Shown here: positions 1 through 7,512 of the stretch, one piece after another | How the letters are laid out: the number at the start of each line of letters is the position of its first letter | Numbering within the stretch: the first letter of the stretch is position 1 | DNA from: Bacteroidia bacterium | GTDB lineage: Bacteria; Bacteroidota; Bacteroidia; Bacteroidales; Prolixibacteraceae | Assembly: GCA_026391655.1 (NCBI GenBank) | Contig: JAPLDR010000061.1 | Coordinates: 1-62,844 of the forward strand | Direction: 5' to 3' | Length of the DNA stretch: 62,844 nucleotides | The notes under the pieces: generated by a model | The model's database searches: none | Told to the model about the DNA's origin: nothing | What the model saw: only the letters and a program-made list of their open reading frames with translations | Made by a program: the position numbers and the translations under genes

Positions 1-269
1 ATGTGGCCAAGTTGCTGAGTATGTCAGTGATCTCATTTACAAGGCTGATCAAGCAACAAACAGGAAAAACATTTATTGATTTTTTGAACGAGATGCGGCT
101 TGGTTTAGCTACACGCCAGCTTATCGAAACCAACACGAGCATAGCCCAAATATGTTTTAATTGCGGTTTTAATAATGTCTCAAATTTTAATCGTATTTTT
201 AAACGAAAACAAGGAGTTACACCCTCAGAATTCAGGAATAATTTTACCGGAATGAAAAGCATTTACTGA
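1..269 (+). CDS. AraC-family transcriptional regulator, C-terminal part (5' truncated by window)
   Basis: This is the last 89 codons or so of a gene that enters from the left edge. The translation shows the two helix-turn-helix units of an AraC/XylS DNA-binding domain: the VISFTRLIKQQTGKTF stretch, a central IETNTSIAQICFNCGF segment typical of the second HTH, then NVSNFNRIFKRKQGVTPSEFR, the family's C-terminal signature. The N-terminal effector domain lies outside the window, so the ligand cannot be judged. The stop is 34 bases before recR, but a promoter-like element in that gap suggests recR is transcribed separately. Confidence 0.9.
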   Translation, partial: VAKLLSMSVISFTRLIKQQTGKTFIDFLNEMRLGLATRQLIETNTSIAQICFNCGFNNVSNFNRIFKRKQGVTPSEFRNNFTGMKSIY

Positions 270-276
270 CACTTGT

Positions 277-284
277 TATCTTTG
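277..284 (+). promoter_or_regulatory. Bacteroidota -7 promoter element before recR
   Basis: TATCTTTG matches the Bacteroidota -7 consensus TAnnTTTG and lies 19 bases upstream of the recR ATG. I see no clear TTTG -33 element at normal spacing, so this is a motif match only. Confidence 0.4.
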
Positions 285-303
285 AAAAATTTTAATTTGG
301 TGC

Positions 304-927
304 ATGACAATAGAAAATTTTCCCTCTAAACTTCTTGAAAACGCTGTAAATGAATTTTCTAAGCTGCCTGGAATTGGAAAGAAAACAGCTTTACGACTTG
401 TACTTCATCTGCTCAAAAAAGATATCGGGGAGGTTCAGCGATTCAGCAGATCAATAACACAACTTCGTGAAGAGGTGAAACATTGCAGGATATGCCGAAA
501 TATATCCGACTCGGATATTTGCAATATTTGCAGCAATACTTCGCGTGATCACCGTTTGGTTTGTGTGGTTGAGAATATCCGCGACGTCATGTCAATCGAA
601 AACACCCAACAATACAGAGGAGTTTATCATGTTTTAGGAGGAATTATTTCACCCATGGATGGGATTGGCCCTGCTGATCTTGAAATTGATTCACTAATAA
701 AAAGGGTCGAAAAAGGGGAGACAGATGAGGTGATATTTGCCTTAAGCACTACAATGGAAGGTGATAGCACCAATTTTTATATCTTTAAAAAAATCAAAGA
801 TCACCATGTGAAAATTACCACTCTGGCACGAGGAGTATCAATAGGTGATGAGATCGAGTATACAGATGAGGTTACCTTAGGGCGCTCAATCGTGAACAGG
901 ATGCTTTTTGAAAACTTTCTTGGATAA
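304..927 (+). CDS. recR: Recombination protein RecR
   Basis: RecR acts with RecO (and RecF) to load RecA on gapped DNA in the cytoplasm. The 207-residue length is normal. A helix-hairpin-helix lies at about residues 15-35 ([11 protein letters not shown]), a four-cysteine zinc site at C61, C64, C73 and C76 (CRIC and CNIC), and a Toprim domain from about residue 84 beginning with LVCVVEN. The C-terminal half keeps the family's [22 protein letters not shown] run. The ATG at 304 gives the expected N-terminus. A GNAT gene follows after six bases, so the two are probably co-transcribed. Confidence 0.97.
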   Translation: MTIENFPSKLLENAVNEFSKLPGIGKKTALRLVLHLLKKDIGEVQRFSRSITQLREEVKHCRICRNISDSDICNICSNTSRDHRLVCVVENIRDVMSIENTQQYRGVYHVLGGIISPMDGIGPADLEIDSLIKRVEKGETDEVIFALSTTMEGDSTNFYIFKKIKDHHVKITTLARGVSIGDEIEYTDEVTLGRSIVNRMLFENFLG

Positions 928-933
928 ACAGTT

Positions 934-1461
934 ATGAAAAAATACCTTTCCAACGATATCATTACTCTCCGGGCCATTGAGCCGGAGGATATTGAATTGC
1001 TTTATGCATGGGAAAACGATCCTGAAATATGGGAAGTGAGCCACACACTGGTTCCCTATTCAAAATATATCCTGGCGCTTTATATCAAAAATTCAGATAA
1101 AGACATATACGAAAGCAAACAACTGCGACTGATGATCGATACATCTGACGGGAAAACCATTGGTGCTATCGATCTTTTTGATTTTGAACCTTATCATTCA
1201 CGCGTAGGAATCGGATTATTGATTCATAACCGCGAAAACCGATCGAAAGGATATGCCACAGCTGCTCTTGAACTGCTGATCACTTATTGCTTTAATAAAC
1301 TGAATATTCATCAGTTGTATGTAAATATTGAGACCGAAAACAAAGTCAGTATCCATCTGTTCGAAAAACACGGTTTTAGCATTTGCGGAAACAAGAAAGA
1401 GTGGCTTCGGACTGATTCTGGTTGGAAGGATGAGCTGATACTACAATTAATTCGGCAATGA
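934..1461 (+). CDS. GNAT-family N-acetyltransferase (RimJ/RimL/SpeG-like)
   Basis: A 175-residue protein with the fold order of the Acetyltransf_3 group: an N-terminal ITLRAIEPEDIELLYAWENDPE segment, a central beta strand GAIDLFDF, the acetyl-CoA pyrophosphate loop IHNRENRSKGYATAAL at about residues 97-112, and the closing VSIHLFEKHGF motif near residues 138-148. Such enzymes transfer acetyl from acetyl-CoA to an amine such as a protein N-terminus, polyamine or antibiotic; the acceptor cannot be told from sequence. It sits six bases behind recR and probably shares its transcript. Confidence 0.85.
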   Translation: MKKYLSNDIITLRAIEPEDIELLYAWENDPEIWEVSHTLVPYSKYILALYIKNSDKDIYESKQLRLMIDTSDGKTIGAIDLFDFEPYHSRVGIGLLIHNRENRSKGYATAALELLITYCFNKLNIHQLYVNIETENKVSIHLFEKHGFSICGNKKEWLRTDSGWKDELILQLIRQ

Positions 1462-1470
1462 GACAATTTG

Positions 1471-1541
1471 AAGATTGAAAATGAGAAGATGAGAATGTGA
1501 GAAAATAAGATAAAATGACAATGATTTTAAGAAAGTGAGAG
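1471..1541. repeat. Polypurine GAGAA-rich tract in a convergent gap
   Basis: The gap between the GNAT gene (+) and the HsdR-N-like gene (-) holds a nearly pure A/G run built from repeated units such as GAAAATGAGAAGATGAGAA. Similar tracts recur at 23541-23580, 23794-23823, 34690-34735 (as pyrimidines) and 39987-40151. Confidence 0.6.
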
Positions 1542-1564
1542 ACGAATCATTTCGCTTTTATCCT

Positions 1565-2023
1565 TTAACCTTGCTTTCCAATCTCATTATAATCAGGTAT
1601 TTCAGGCAAAAAAGTATACGATAGTTGTTGCTGATCGAACCGGCAGCAATAATGTGACAGTCCGTTGGTGACTATCAAATAACTTACTCTCAGATCAAGA
1701 TTGTAACGTGCAATCTGATCAAAAACAAGTTGCGATATTTTCACCTCCGGGGCTTTACATTCGACCACGACAAGCGGATTACCAGATTTTGAGAACAGCA
1801 CAATATCAGTTCGGAAATCGCGCTGATTCATCCTTAAAGATCGCTCAATAGCCACCAGGGAAGCCGGGAAATGTTTTTCTTCGGTGAGATAACGGACAAA
1901 ATTTTGCCGAACCCACTCTTCAGGCGTGAGAGCGACCCACTGTCGGCGAAAACTATCAAAAATTACCTTTTTGCCAGGCTTCTCCCTGATCCGAAATGAA
2001 TATTGAGGCAGATTAAGCAACAT
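1565..2023 (-). CDS. Stand-alone HsdR N-terminal (HSDR_N_2) nuclease-fold protein
   Basis: A 152-residue protein resembling only the N-terminal nuclease part of type I restriction subunit R. The PD-(D/E)xK pattern is visible: D73 in RTDIVLF, then E88-C-K90 in VVVECKAPEV. There is no helicase part, and no hsdM or hsdS nearby, so it is not a working type I system here. Compact homologues of this kind occur in Bacteroidota as conserved proteins of unknown role. It is divergent from amn-holA, with a promoter-like element (TAGTTTTG read on the minus strand at 2050-2043) 20 bases before its start. A DNA-repair or nuclease role is inference. Confidence 0.8.
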   Translation of the reverse strand: MLLNLPQYSFRIREKPGKKVIFDSFRRQWVALTPEEWVRQNFVRYLTEEKHFPASLVAIERSLRMNQRDFRTDIVLFSKSGNPLVVVECKAPEVKISQLVFDQIARYNLDLRVSYLIVTNGLSHYCCRFDQQQLSYTFLPEIPDYNEIGKQG

Positions 2024-2042
2024 TGTTGATATTTAAATCACT

Positions 2043-2050
2043 CAAAACTA
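2043..2050 (-). promoter_or_regulatory. -7 promoter element for the HsdR-N-like gene
   Basis: Read on the minus strand this is TAGTTTTG, matching TAnnTTTG, 20 bases before the ATG at 2023. A CTTG at 2074-2071, 20 bases upstream, resembles the -33 TTTG box. Confidence 0.45.
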
Positions 2051-2091
2051 ATTTTTATTTTCAAACGAACCAAGAATCTGCAAAAACCAGA

Positions 2092-2099
2092 TAATTTTG
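2092..2099 (+). promoter_or_regulatory. -7 promoter element before amn
   Basis: TAATTTTG matches TAnnTTTG. The amn ATG follows after 14 bases, which would give a very short leader. No clear -33 box is seen. Confidence 0.4.
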
Positions 2100-2113
2100 C
2101 CTAAAATTCGGTT

Positions 2114-2884
2114 ATGAAGACAAAAGACGAGATTGTACGAAACTGGCTTCCCCGCTACACCGGCCGGGCGCTTGAGGATTTCACCCAACACATTATCCTC
2201 ACCAATTTTCAGATCTATATTGAAAATTTTGCCGAGAAATTTGGTGTACCCATTGTCGGGGAGGATAAATCGATGCCGAACGCAAGTGCGCACGGCATTA
2301 CAATCATCAACTTTGGAATGGGAAGTCCGAATGCCGCCACAATTATGGATTTGCTCAGTGCGATCATGCCCGAGGCAGTTCTCTTTTTAGGGAAATGCGG
2401 GGGTTTGAAGCGAAAAAGCGAACTCGGCAGTTTAATTTTACCAATTGCTGCGATCCGGAGCGATGGTACATCGAATGATTATCTGCCTCCTGAAGTTCCG
2501 GCTTTACCAGCGTTTAGTCTTCAGCGGGCCGTCTCTTCTACAATTCGCGACTTAGGTCTCGACTACTGGACCGGTACCGTGTTCACTACCAATAAAAGGG
2601 TTTGGGAATACGACGAACGATTCAAAAAATACCTGAGCAAGACCCGTGCTATGGCGATCGATATGGAGACGGCCACAATTTTCACGGTGGGTTTCTACAA
2701 TCAGATTCCAACGGGAGCATTGTTACTGGTATCTGACCAACCGATGATTTCAACAGGAGTTAAAACAGCCGCAAGCGACGCAGAGGTTACGCGCAAATAT
2801 GTGAACAGGCACCTCGAAATCGGTATCGGGGCCTTAACCGAGATTATTAATGACGGCCGGTCGGTAAAACATCTGAAATTTTAA
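2114..2884 (+). CDS. amn: AMP nucleosidase
   Basis: Hydrolyses AMP to adenine and ribose 5-phosphate, linking adenylate levels to purine salvage. At 256 residues this is the short Bacteroidota form, with the phosphorylase-like catalytic domain but without the long N-terminal regulatory part of the enterobacterial enzyme. Visible landmarks are the FGMGSPNAATIMDLL stretch (about residues 73-87), LFLGKCGGLK (about 94-103), and the active-site MAIDMETATIF segment near residue 180. It heads a run of four plus-strand genes (amn, holA, rhomboid, class IV aminotransferase), with 13 bases to holA. It is divergent from the HsdR-N-like gene. Confidence 0.92.
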   Translation: MKTKDEIVRNWLPRYTGRALEDFTQHIILTNFQIYIENFAEKFGVPIVGEDKSMPNASAHGITIINFGMGSPNAATIMDLLSAIMPEAVLFLGKCGGLKRKSELGSLILPIAAIRSDGTSNDYLPPEVPALPAFSLQRAVSSTIRDLGLDYWTGTVFTTNKRVWEYDERFKKYLSKTRAMAIDMETATIFTVGFYNQIPTGALLLVSDQPMISTGVKTAASDAEVTRKYVNRHLEIGIGALTEIINDGRSVKHLKF

Positions 2885-2897
2885 TGCGTTAATCAAG

Positions 2898-3902
2898 ATG
2901 GATTATATTCAGATTATAGCCGATCTCAAAATGAAGGAATATTCACCGGTCTACTTTCTCGAAGGTGAGGAGCCCTATTTTATGGATAGGATCAGTGATT
3001 TTATTCTTGAAAATGTGCTTACGGAGGAAGAGAAAGGGTTCAATCAGACAATTTTGTATGGTAAAGACCTTAGTATCGATTCGATTATGACTGCAGCTAA
3101 AAGATTCCCGATGATGGCTGACCGGCAGGTTGTCGTTATCCGTGAAGCCCAGAATATCAAGAACATTGAGGATCTTGCCATTTATGTGGAAAATCCAATG
3201 CAATCAACAATTCTGGTGTTTAATTACAAATACAAGTCAATCGACAAACGGAAGAAGCTTTATAAGGCACTTCAGAAAAACGGCATCTATTTTGAATCGA
3301 AATCTTTGTACGATAATAAAGTTCCTGCCTGGATTTCGGAATATTTAAAAGAGAAAAACCTCGGGATCGATCCTCGCGCTGCCCAAATGATTACCGACTT
3401 TGTTGGAAGCGACCTGCAAAGAATTGTGAATGAGCTTGAAAAAGTTACCATTTCATTGGTTCCGGGAACCAGCATCATGCCCGAAGATGTTGAAAAGAAC
3501 ATCGGCATCAGTAAAGACTATAATGTTTTTGAGCTTCAAAAAGCCCTTGGGAACAAAGATATCCTAAAATCAAACAGGATTATTAACTATTTCATCGATA
3601 ACGAGAAACAAAATCCTTTAACTCTGATTATCGGGAATCTGGTCACTTTTTTCAGGAAAATACTTATCTACCATTCTATTGAAAATAAAAACGATCGCGC
3701 ATTGGTTGTGCAAAAACTCGGCGTCAATCCGTTTTTTATCAACGATTATATCAACGCTGCAAGCAAATACAGTCTTGATAAGGCTATTCATATTATTTCG
3801 ATGATGCGGGAGTACGACTTACGCTCAAAAGGAGCCCGCGGAGGCAGTACGGGCAACGGTGATCTGTTACGTGAACTTGTATATAAAATTTTACATATTT
3901 AA
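2898..3902 (+). CDS. holA: DNA polymerase III subunit delta
   Basis: The delta subunit opens the beta sliding clamp as part of the clamp loader. The 334-residue length is normal. The N-terminus has the typical PVYFLEGEEPYFMDRISDFI stretch; the middle carries DLQRIVNELEKV; and the C-terminal helical collar follows. Only three bases separate it from the rhomboid gene, so the genes are translated close together. AMP nucleosidase lies immediately upstream. Confidence 0.95.
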   Translation: MDYIQIIADLKMKEYSPVYFLEGEEPYFMDRISDFILENVLTEEEKGFNQTILYGKDLSIDSIMTAAKRFPMMADRQVVVIREAQNIKNIEDLAIYVENPMQSTILVFNYKYKSIDKRKKLYKALQKNGIYFESKSLYDNKVPAWISEYLKEKNLGIDPRAAQMITDFVGSDLQRIVNELEKVTISLVPGTSIMPEDVEKNIGISKDYNVFELQKALGNKDILKSNRIINYFIDNEKQNPLTLIIGNLVTFFRKILIYHSIENKNDRALVVQKLGVNPFFINDYINAASKYSLDKAIHIISMMREYDLRSKGARGGSTGNGDLLRELVYKILHI

Positions 3903-3905
3903 AGA

Positions 3906-4529
3906 ATGGGAACTATTACCTTAATGTTGATTCTTATAATTGCACTGACCTCGGCTTTTGCATTTTCGCAAAAAGAGACAATGGCTCAGCTGCAATTCAA
4001 TGCTTATCAGATCTGGCATCGCCACCAATATTACAGGATTTTGACACATGTATTAGTCCATGCAAACTGGGAACACCTGATAGTTAATATGATTGTGTTT
4101 TATTCGTTTGGCACGGCCGTTGAACACTATTTCGATATGTATTTTGGAACGATTGGTAGTTACTATTACCTAATCCTATTTTTTGGTTCTGTGATCTTCT
4201 CTACGCTTTTGTCGTTATATAAACAAAAAGACAATCCATATTATAATGCAGTAGGCGCCTCGGGAGCAGTATCTGCCGTTCTTTTCACCGCCATATTTTT
4301 TGATCCGTGGAATCCCATCTATTTTTTCGGAATTCTACCCTTCCCCGGAATCATTTTTGGCGGATTGTACCTGTATTATTCATATTATATGAGCACCAAA
4401 AAGACGGATAATATTGGTCATGATGCCCATTTTATGGGGGCAATTTTCGGATTTTTTTTCCCGGTAATCCTTCGGCCTGAATTGCTGATGGATTTCATTA
4501 AAGTACTTTTTGGCGGTTCGGGTCAGTAA
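3906..4529 (+). CDS. Rhomboid-family intramembrane serine protease
   Basis: A 207-residue membrane protein with about six hydrophobic segments. The catalytic dyad is visible: S119 in the GASGAVSAV loop and H175 in GHDAHFMGAIFG. The supporting HxxxN pattern is present as H57-LIV-N61 in the second membrane helix. Rhomboids cut transmembrane helices of substrate proteins within the bilayer; the substrate is unknown. Three bases follow the holA stop and 27 precede the next gene, so it belongs to the amn-holA operon. Confidence 0.92.
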   Translation: MGTITLMLILIIALTSAFAFSQKETMAQLQFNAYQIWHRHQYYRILTHVLVHANWEHLIVNMIVFYSFGTAVEHYFDMYFGTIGSYYYLILFFGSVIFSTLLSLYKQKDNPYYNAVGASGAVSAVLFTAIFFDPWNPIYFFGILPFPGIIFGGLYLYYSYYMSTKKTDNIGHDAHFMGAIFGFFFPVILRPELLMDFIKVLFGGSGQ

Positions 4530-4556
4530 AATGTAATGTCTGATTAAAGTAGACAT

Positions 4557-5396
4557 ATGAAAGGCGGTTATATACTCTTTAATGGTAAATTTTATCGCGA
4601 AAGCGACCCTTTATTCACGGGTGCAGATCTCTATAGATTGAACACGGGCATAAGAGAGTCGTTCAGGACAGAGAATAATCTGGTGATGTTTGCCGAAGAT
4701 AATTATAACTACTTTATCAATTCTTTGTTATCCATTGGCTTACCAATACCGGATGATTGGGATCTGCCGCGCTTTACACGCGATGTGTCAAGACTTCTGA
4801 ATAAAAACCACTTTTTTTTGGCTGCAAAAGTGGTTATCCACTTGATCCCAGGTGTTTCGGGAACCGATTATATATTATCAGCGGAAGAACTTCCTGCAGG
4901 TTTTTACCCGATTAGTGAAGGTGGATTGCTAATTGATTTTTATGAGGAAGGGGCAAAAGCACCCTCGATTCACCATGCCTATGAGCCATCAAGCCGGTTT
5001 TTGTGGATGGCTGCCACCCGAGCAGCACTTTCAACCTCAAAGGATAATCTGATCATTTCGAATAACCAGGGATTTGCCTGCGAATCAATCGGGGGAACAT
5101 TTGGCTACCTGATTGATGGATCTACAGTATTTCCCGCTCCCGAAGCGCAAGGTTATTGTCCGCCTATCCTGGGTGTGGTGATGGAATGTGCCGAACAAAG
5201 CGGCTTTAAAATCATTGAAAAAAATGAGATCAGCCATGAGGATCTGCTTCATGCTGATGAATTATTTTTAGTCGATAATTGTCTGGGTATTCAGCAGGTA
5301 TTGGGTCTGAATACAAGAAGATACTACACGACAGGCACTGTCAATATTGCATTGAAATTAAGCGAAATAGCAAGAAAGGAGCATCAGTCGGTTTAG
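4557..5396 (+). CDS. Class IV aminotransferase-fold protein, apparently lacking the catalytic lysine
   Basis: A 279-residue protein that matches the branched-chain aminotransferase/aminodeoxychorismate lyase fold in its second half: IISNNQGFACES (the usual glycine-acid turn before the cofactor phosphate loop), a PPILGVVMECA segment equal to the family's pGitR helix, and DLLHADELFLVDN near the end. Where active members have the lysine that holds PLP (a K-x-x-N-Y-L type motif about 23 residues before the acidic turn), this protein reads EPSSRFLWMAA, without lysine. By hand alignment the Schiff-base lysine is therefore missing, so activity is doubtful or different. It is the last gene of the amn-holA-rhomboid run. 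Confidence 0.75.
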   Translation: MKGGYILFNGKFYRESDPLFTGADLYRLNTGIRESFRTENNLVMFAEDNYNYFINSLLSIGLPIPDDWDLPRFTRDVSRLLNKNHFFLAAKVVIHLIPGVSGTDYILSAEELPAGFYPISEGGLLIDFYEEGAKAPSIHHAYEPSSRFLWMAATRAALSTSKDNLIISNNQGFACESIGGTFGYLIDGSTVFPAPEAQGYCPPILGVVMECAEQSGFKIIEKNEISHEDLLHADELFLVDNCLGIQQVLGLNTRRYYTTGTVNIALKLSEIARKEHQSV

Positions 5397-5471
5397 CCGT
5401 TTGATAAGCTTATTATGATCCGATAAAATGGATGAGTGAGAATTTTAACGCTTTCGAGCCAGAAGAATTTG

Positions 5472-5487
5472 TATCTTTGTACCAAAG
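5472..5487 (+). promoter_or_regulatory. Promoter element overlapped by a palindrome (toxin-antitoxin operator candidate)
   Basis: TATCTTTG at 5472-5479 fits the -7 consensus. CTTTGTACCAAAG at 5475-5487 is a perfect 5+5 inverted repeat that overlaps it, just before the antitoxin start at 5496. Antitoxins commonly bind such sites to repress their own operon; that role here is inferred. Confidence 0.45.
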
Positions 5488-5495
5488 GTGACACA

Positions 5496-5714
5496 ATGAC
5501 AACAATAACAGGGACATATTATAAAGGCCAGCTAAAGTTAGAGCGACCATTGAAAACTAAAAAGCCGTTGAAAGTTACAGTAACTTTTGAAGAAGAATCA
5601 AAAACGAGCTTGGCTCTTTCCGACTTTTCATTCCTTGAAACCCAGGATTTATTGAAAGATTGTAAAGGATCATTCTCTGATGAAGTAATTGAAGAAAGGC
5701 GTAAAGCATTATGA
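5496..5714 (+). CDS. Antitoxin-like protein of a PIN-toxin pair (DUF104/AF2212-like)
   Basis: A 72-residue protein. I chose the ATG at 5496, not an upstream in-frame ATG at 5436, because AGGTG stands just upstream, the promoter-like element lies between the two, and the N-terminus then starts with the family pattern TITGTYYKGQLKLERPLKTK, in which a short beta hairpin sets out a DNA-binding or dimer surface. The acidic C-terminal part (FLETQDLLKDCKGSFSDEV) is the kind of tail that wraps a PIN toxin. It overlaps the toxin start by four bases (ATGA at 5711-5714), the normal coupling in such pairs. Confidence 0.75.
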   Translation: MTTITGTYYKGQLKLERPLKTKKPLKVTVTFEEESKTSLALSDFSFLETQDLLKDCKGSFSDEVIEERRKAL

Positions 5715-6139
5715 ATGTATTTATTGATACATCTTCTTTGTTCAAGCTTTATCATCGGGAGAGCGGAACTGAAGAATTAATGAGTTTGTTCAACGATGTC
5801 GGAATTGAAGTAATTTATTTGGCCGAGATTACAAAGGTCGAATTTAGTTCTGCGGTTTGGAAAAAATGTAGAAAGAATGAAATTGATGAAAGATCGGCAA
5901 GTCAATTAATTGAAAAATTCGACAAAGATTCTGTCAAATTTAATTATGTTTCCGAGGGTCAATTGTTGCGACAGAATGCGAAGGGATTGATTGGTAAACA
6001 TTGGAGAAAAGGTCTTAGGACTTTGGATTCAATTCAATTAGCATCAGCATTGAAAGTGAAAAATCAGATTGAATTGTTTTTAACATCTGATAATTTGCTG
6101 TCAGAAATATCGCTTCTTGAAGGTTTGAAAATAAAATAA
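5711..6139 (+). CDS. PIN-domain ribonuclease toxin (VapC-like)
   Basis: A 142-residue PIN-domain protein. The acidic metal-binding residues are in place: D6 in VFIDTSSL, E44 in KVEFSSAVW, D106 in LRTLDSIQLASAL and D127 in LTSDNLL. VapC-type toxins cut RNA (tRNA or rRNA) and are held inactive by the co-translated antitoxin. The gene overlaps the antitoxin by four bases and is convergent with yqgE. I see no frameshift or lost catalytic residue, so the pair is probably intact. Confidence 0.88.
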   Translation: MNVFIDTSSLFKLYHRESGTEELMSLFNDVGIEVIYLAEITKVEFSSAVWKKCRKNEIDERSASQLIEKFDKDSVKFNYVSEGQLLRQNAKGLIGKHWRKGLRTLDSIQLASALKVKNQIELFLTSDNLLSEISLLEGLKIK

Positions 6140-6207
6140 TAATTCAATGTGGAGGTTCTGATGATATTGAAATCCGTCTTTATCGTTACAAACAGCTTAT
6201 TATAAAC

Positions 6208-6801
6208 TTAATTCGAATTCGGATCTTCGGGAAAATTCTGCCACATTTCGTAATGTCCGCCAGCATTTTTGACACTTTCGAGCCAGAAATTCTGGTTGCT
6301 TTTCATGATTAACTTTACATCAGATTCGATTACGAGCCATGAGTTCTCTGCTATCTCATCATCCAATTGTCCTGGGCTCCATCCCGAATACCCTACAAAA
6401 AACTTCACTTGATCGGGTTTTGCCTTTCCTGTTGCGATGGCCAGTTTTAATTCGTCGAAGTCGCCGCCCCAGTACAATTCGTCCTTAACTCTGATGCTCC
6501 CCCGAATCATACCTCCCAATGTATGGATGTAAAAAAGGTTATCGTTTCCCACAGGGCCTCCGGCAAACACTTCAGGAGAATAATCAGGAAGAATAGTCAT
6601 CAACTGCTTAATCTTTGTTTCAAAAGGTTTATTCAGGATAAATCCTACCGCTCCATTTGTTGAATAATCGACCAGCAGCACTGTGGAACGACTAAAATAA
6701 TTTCCCGGCAAAAATGGCTCAGATATGATGATCCTACCCTTTTGTGGAGTAAGCTTGCTATGTATCTTGAAAAAATCGAAATCGACTTTCATAACACTCA
6801 A
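6208..6801 (-). CDS. yqgE: YqgE/AlgH family protein
   Basis: A 197-residue cytosolic protein of the UPF0301 family. Characteristic stretches are GRIIISEPFLPGNYFSRSTVLLVDY near the N-terminus, AVGFILNKPF (about residues 51-60), FAGGPVGNDNLFYIHTLG (about 79-96), and FVGYSGWSPGQLDDEI (about 134-149). The biochemical function of the family is not settled; AlgH was named for an effect on alginate regulation in Pseudomonas. It is convergent with the toxin-antitoxin pair. Confidence 0.93.
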   Translation of the reverse strand: MSVMKVDFDFFKIHSKLTPQKGRIIISEPFLPGNYFSRSTVLLVDYSTNGAVGFILNKPFETKIKQLMTILPDYSPEVFAGGPVGNDNLFYIHTLGGMIRGSIRVKDELYWGGDFDELKLAIATGKAKPDQVKFFVGYSGWSPGQLDDEIAENSWLVIESDVKLIMKSNQNFWLESVKNAGGHYEMWQNFPEDPNSN

Positions 6802-6949
6802 TTATTGAAGTGAATAGCCCATTATTGATTTCACTGTAATTGCTTTGTAAAAAACTATTCCAATGATCTTTTACAGATGCATCTGGTTCTAATTTAGTTG
6901 CGGAGGCTATCCCAACTTCTGATGAACCAGCTTTTGCTGTAAGTCTTTA

Positions 6950-7252
6950 CTATTTTTCGATGACTACGAAAATATCTTCGTTCTTTTTCTTCATTAAAAA
7001 CTGCTCCCGTGTAAATTTTTCAAGATTTTTCGAACTGGTTTGAAGTTCTTTCAAACGCTCACTGTCCGCCATAATCTTTTCCTTGTAATAGATACTTTCG
7101 ACTCTGTATTTCTTCAGTTTGTTAAGGTTCTGACGAAGAAACAGAATGTTATGATCGTCAAGGAAGATCATCCAAACACTGAAAACCAAAAATGCAAACA
7201 GGTATTTGTTTGTAATGGTTTTAAAAAGTGCTTTGGGGACAATCGGTCTCAT
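6950..7252 (-). CDS. FtsB/DivIC-like septum formation initiator
   Basis: A 100-residue protein when started at the ATG at 7252 (MRPIVPKALFK); an upstream in-frame ATG at 7300 would add 16 residues that look like leader sequence. One membrane helix (about residues 15-32, YLFAFLVFSVWMIFLDD) is followed by a short coiled coil (about 38-75) and a C-terminal REQFLMKKKNEDIFVV segment, the pattern of FtsB/DivIC divisome proteins. These sit in the inner membrane and help activate septal peptidoglycan synthesis. It is divergent from the metal-transport unit. Confidence 0.8.
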   Translation of the reverse strand: MRPIVPKALFKTITNKYLFAFLVFSVWMIFLDDHNILFLRQNLNKLKKYRVESIYYKEKIMADSERLKELQTSSKNLEKFTREQFLMKKKNEDIFVVIEK

Positions 7253-7373
7253 CGTATATTGAAAAATAAAAACAATACAAATTAACTGATTCCTCATCAA
7301 AATAAAAAGGACATTAAATTTAAAAATTTGGCAATTAAAATTGAGTATTGTTTTTTAGTTAAAACAAAAAACT

Positions 7374-7381
7374 TACTTTTG
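7374..7381 (+). promoter_or_regulatory. -7 promoter element of the metal-transport unit
   Basis: TACTTTTG fits TAnnTTTG. It would give a leader of about 125 bases before the ATG at 7513, long enough to hold the structures described at 7419-7512. T-rich sequence lies upstream at 7348-7356 but no exact TTTG box. Confidence 0.45.
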
Positions 7382-7418
7382 CGCGGCAAACCAATATCAT
7401 TTAAAACAATGGATGACG

Positions 7419-7512
7419 GGCCGGCGAGTACATTAATTATTAACCTGATATAGCAGGATAGCCGACCAATGGTATGTGCTCCTTGTTATATCCCAAAAGC
7501 AAGGAGGTGCTC
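7419..7512 (+). promoter_or_regulatory. Structured leader with ribosome-binding-site hairpin (candidate riboregulator)
   Basis: Three pairings can be drawn by hand. Bases 7419-7425 (GGCCGGC) pair with 7461-7467 (GCCGACC), with one mismatch. Inside this, 7444-7447 (CCTG) pair with 7454-7457 (CAGG). CTCCTTG at 7479-7485 pairs perfectly with CAAGGAG at 7500-7506, which contains most of the Shine-Dalgarno sequence for the ATG at 7513. A competing small hairpin ACCAATGGT (7465-7473) would break the first helix. The arrangement suits a metal-responsive translational switch, but I do not recognise a known riboswitch class. Confidence 0.4.

Noticed and set aside
1565-2023. Type I restriction system
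   Set aside because: Only the HsdR N-terminal nuclease-like part is present; helicase, hsdM and hsdS are missing.
5436-5495. Longer N-terminus for the antitoxin from an ATG at 5436
   Set aside because: The extra 20 residues have no family match and would cover the promoter-like element and palindrome; AGGTG favours the ATG at 5496.
7419-7512. Assignment of the leader to a known Mn2+, Mg2+ or Ni/Co riboswitch
   Set aside because: The conserved loop sequences of those classes are not present; only generic helices and a GAGTA word were seen.
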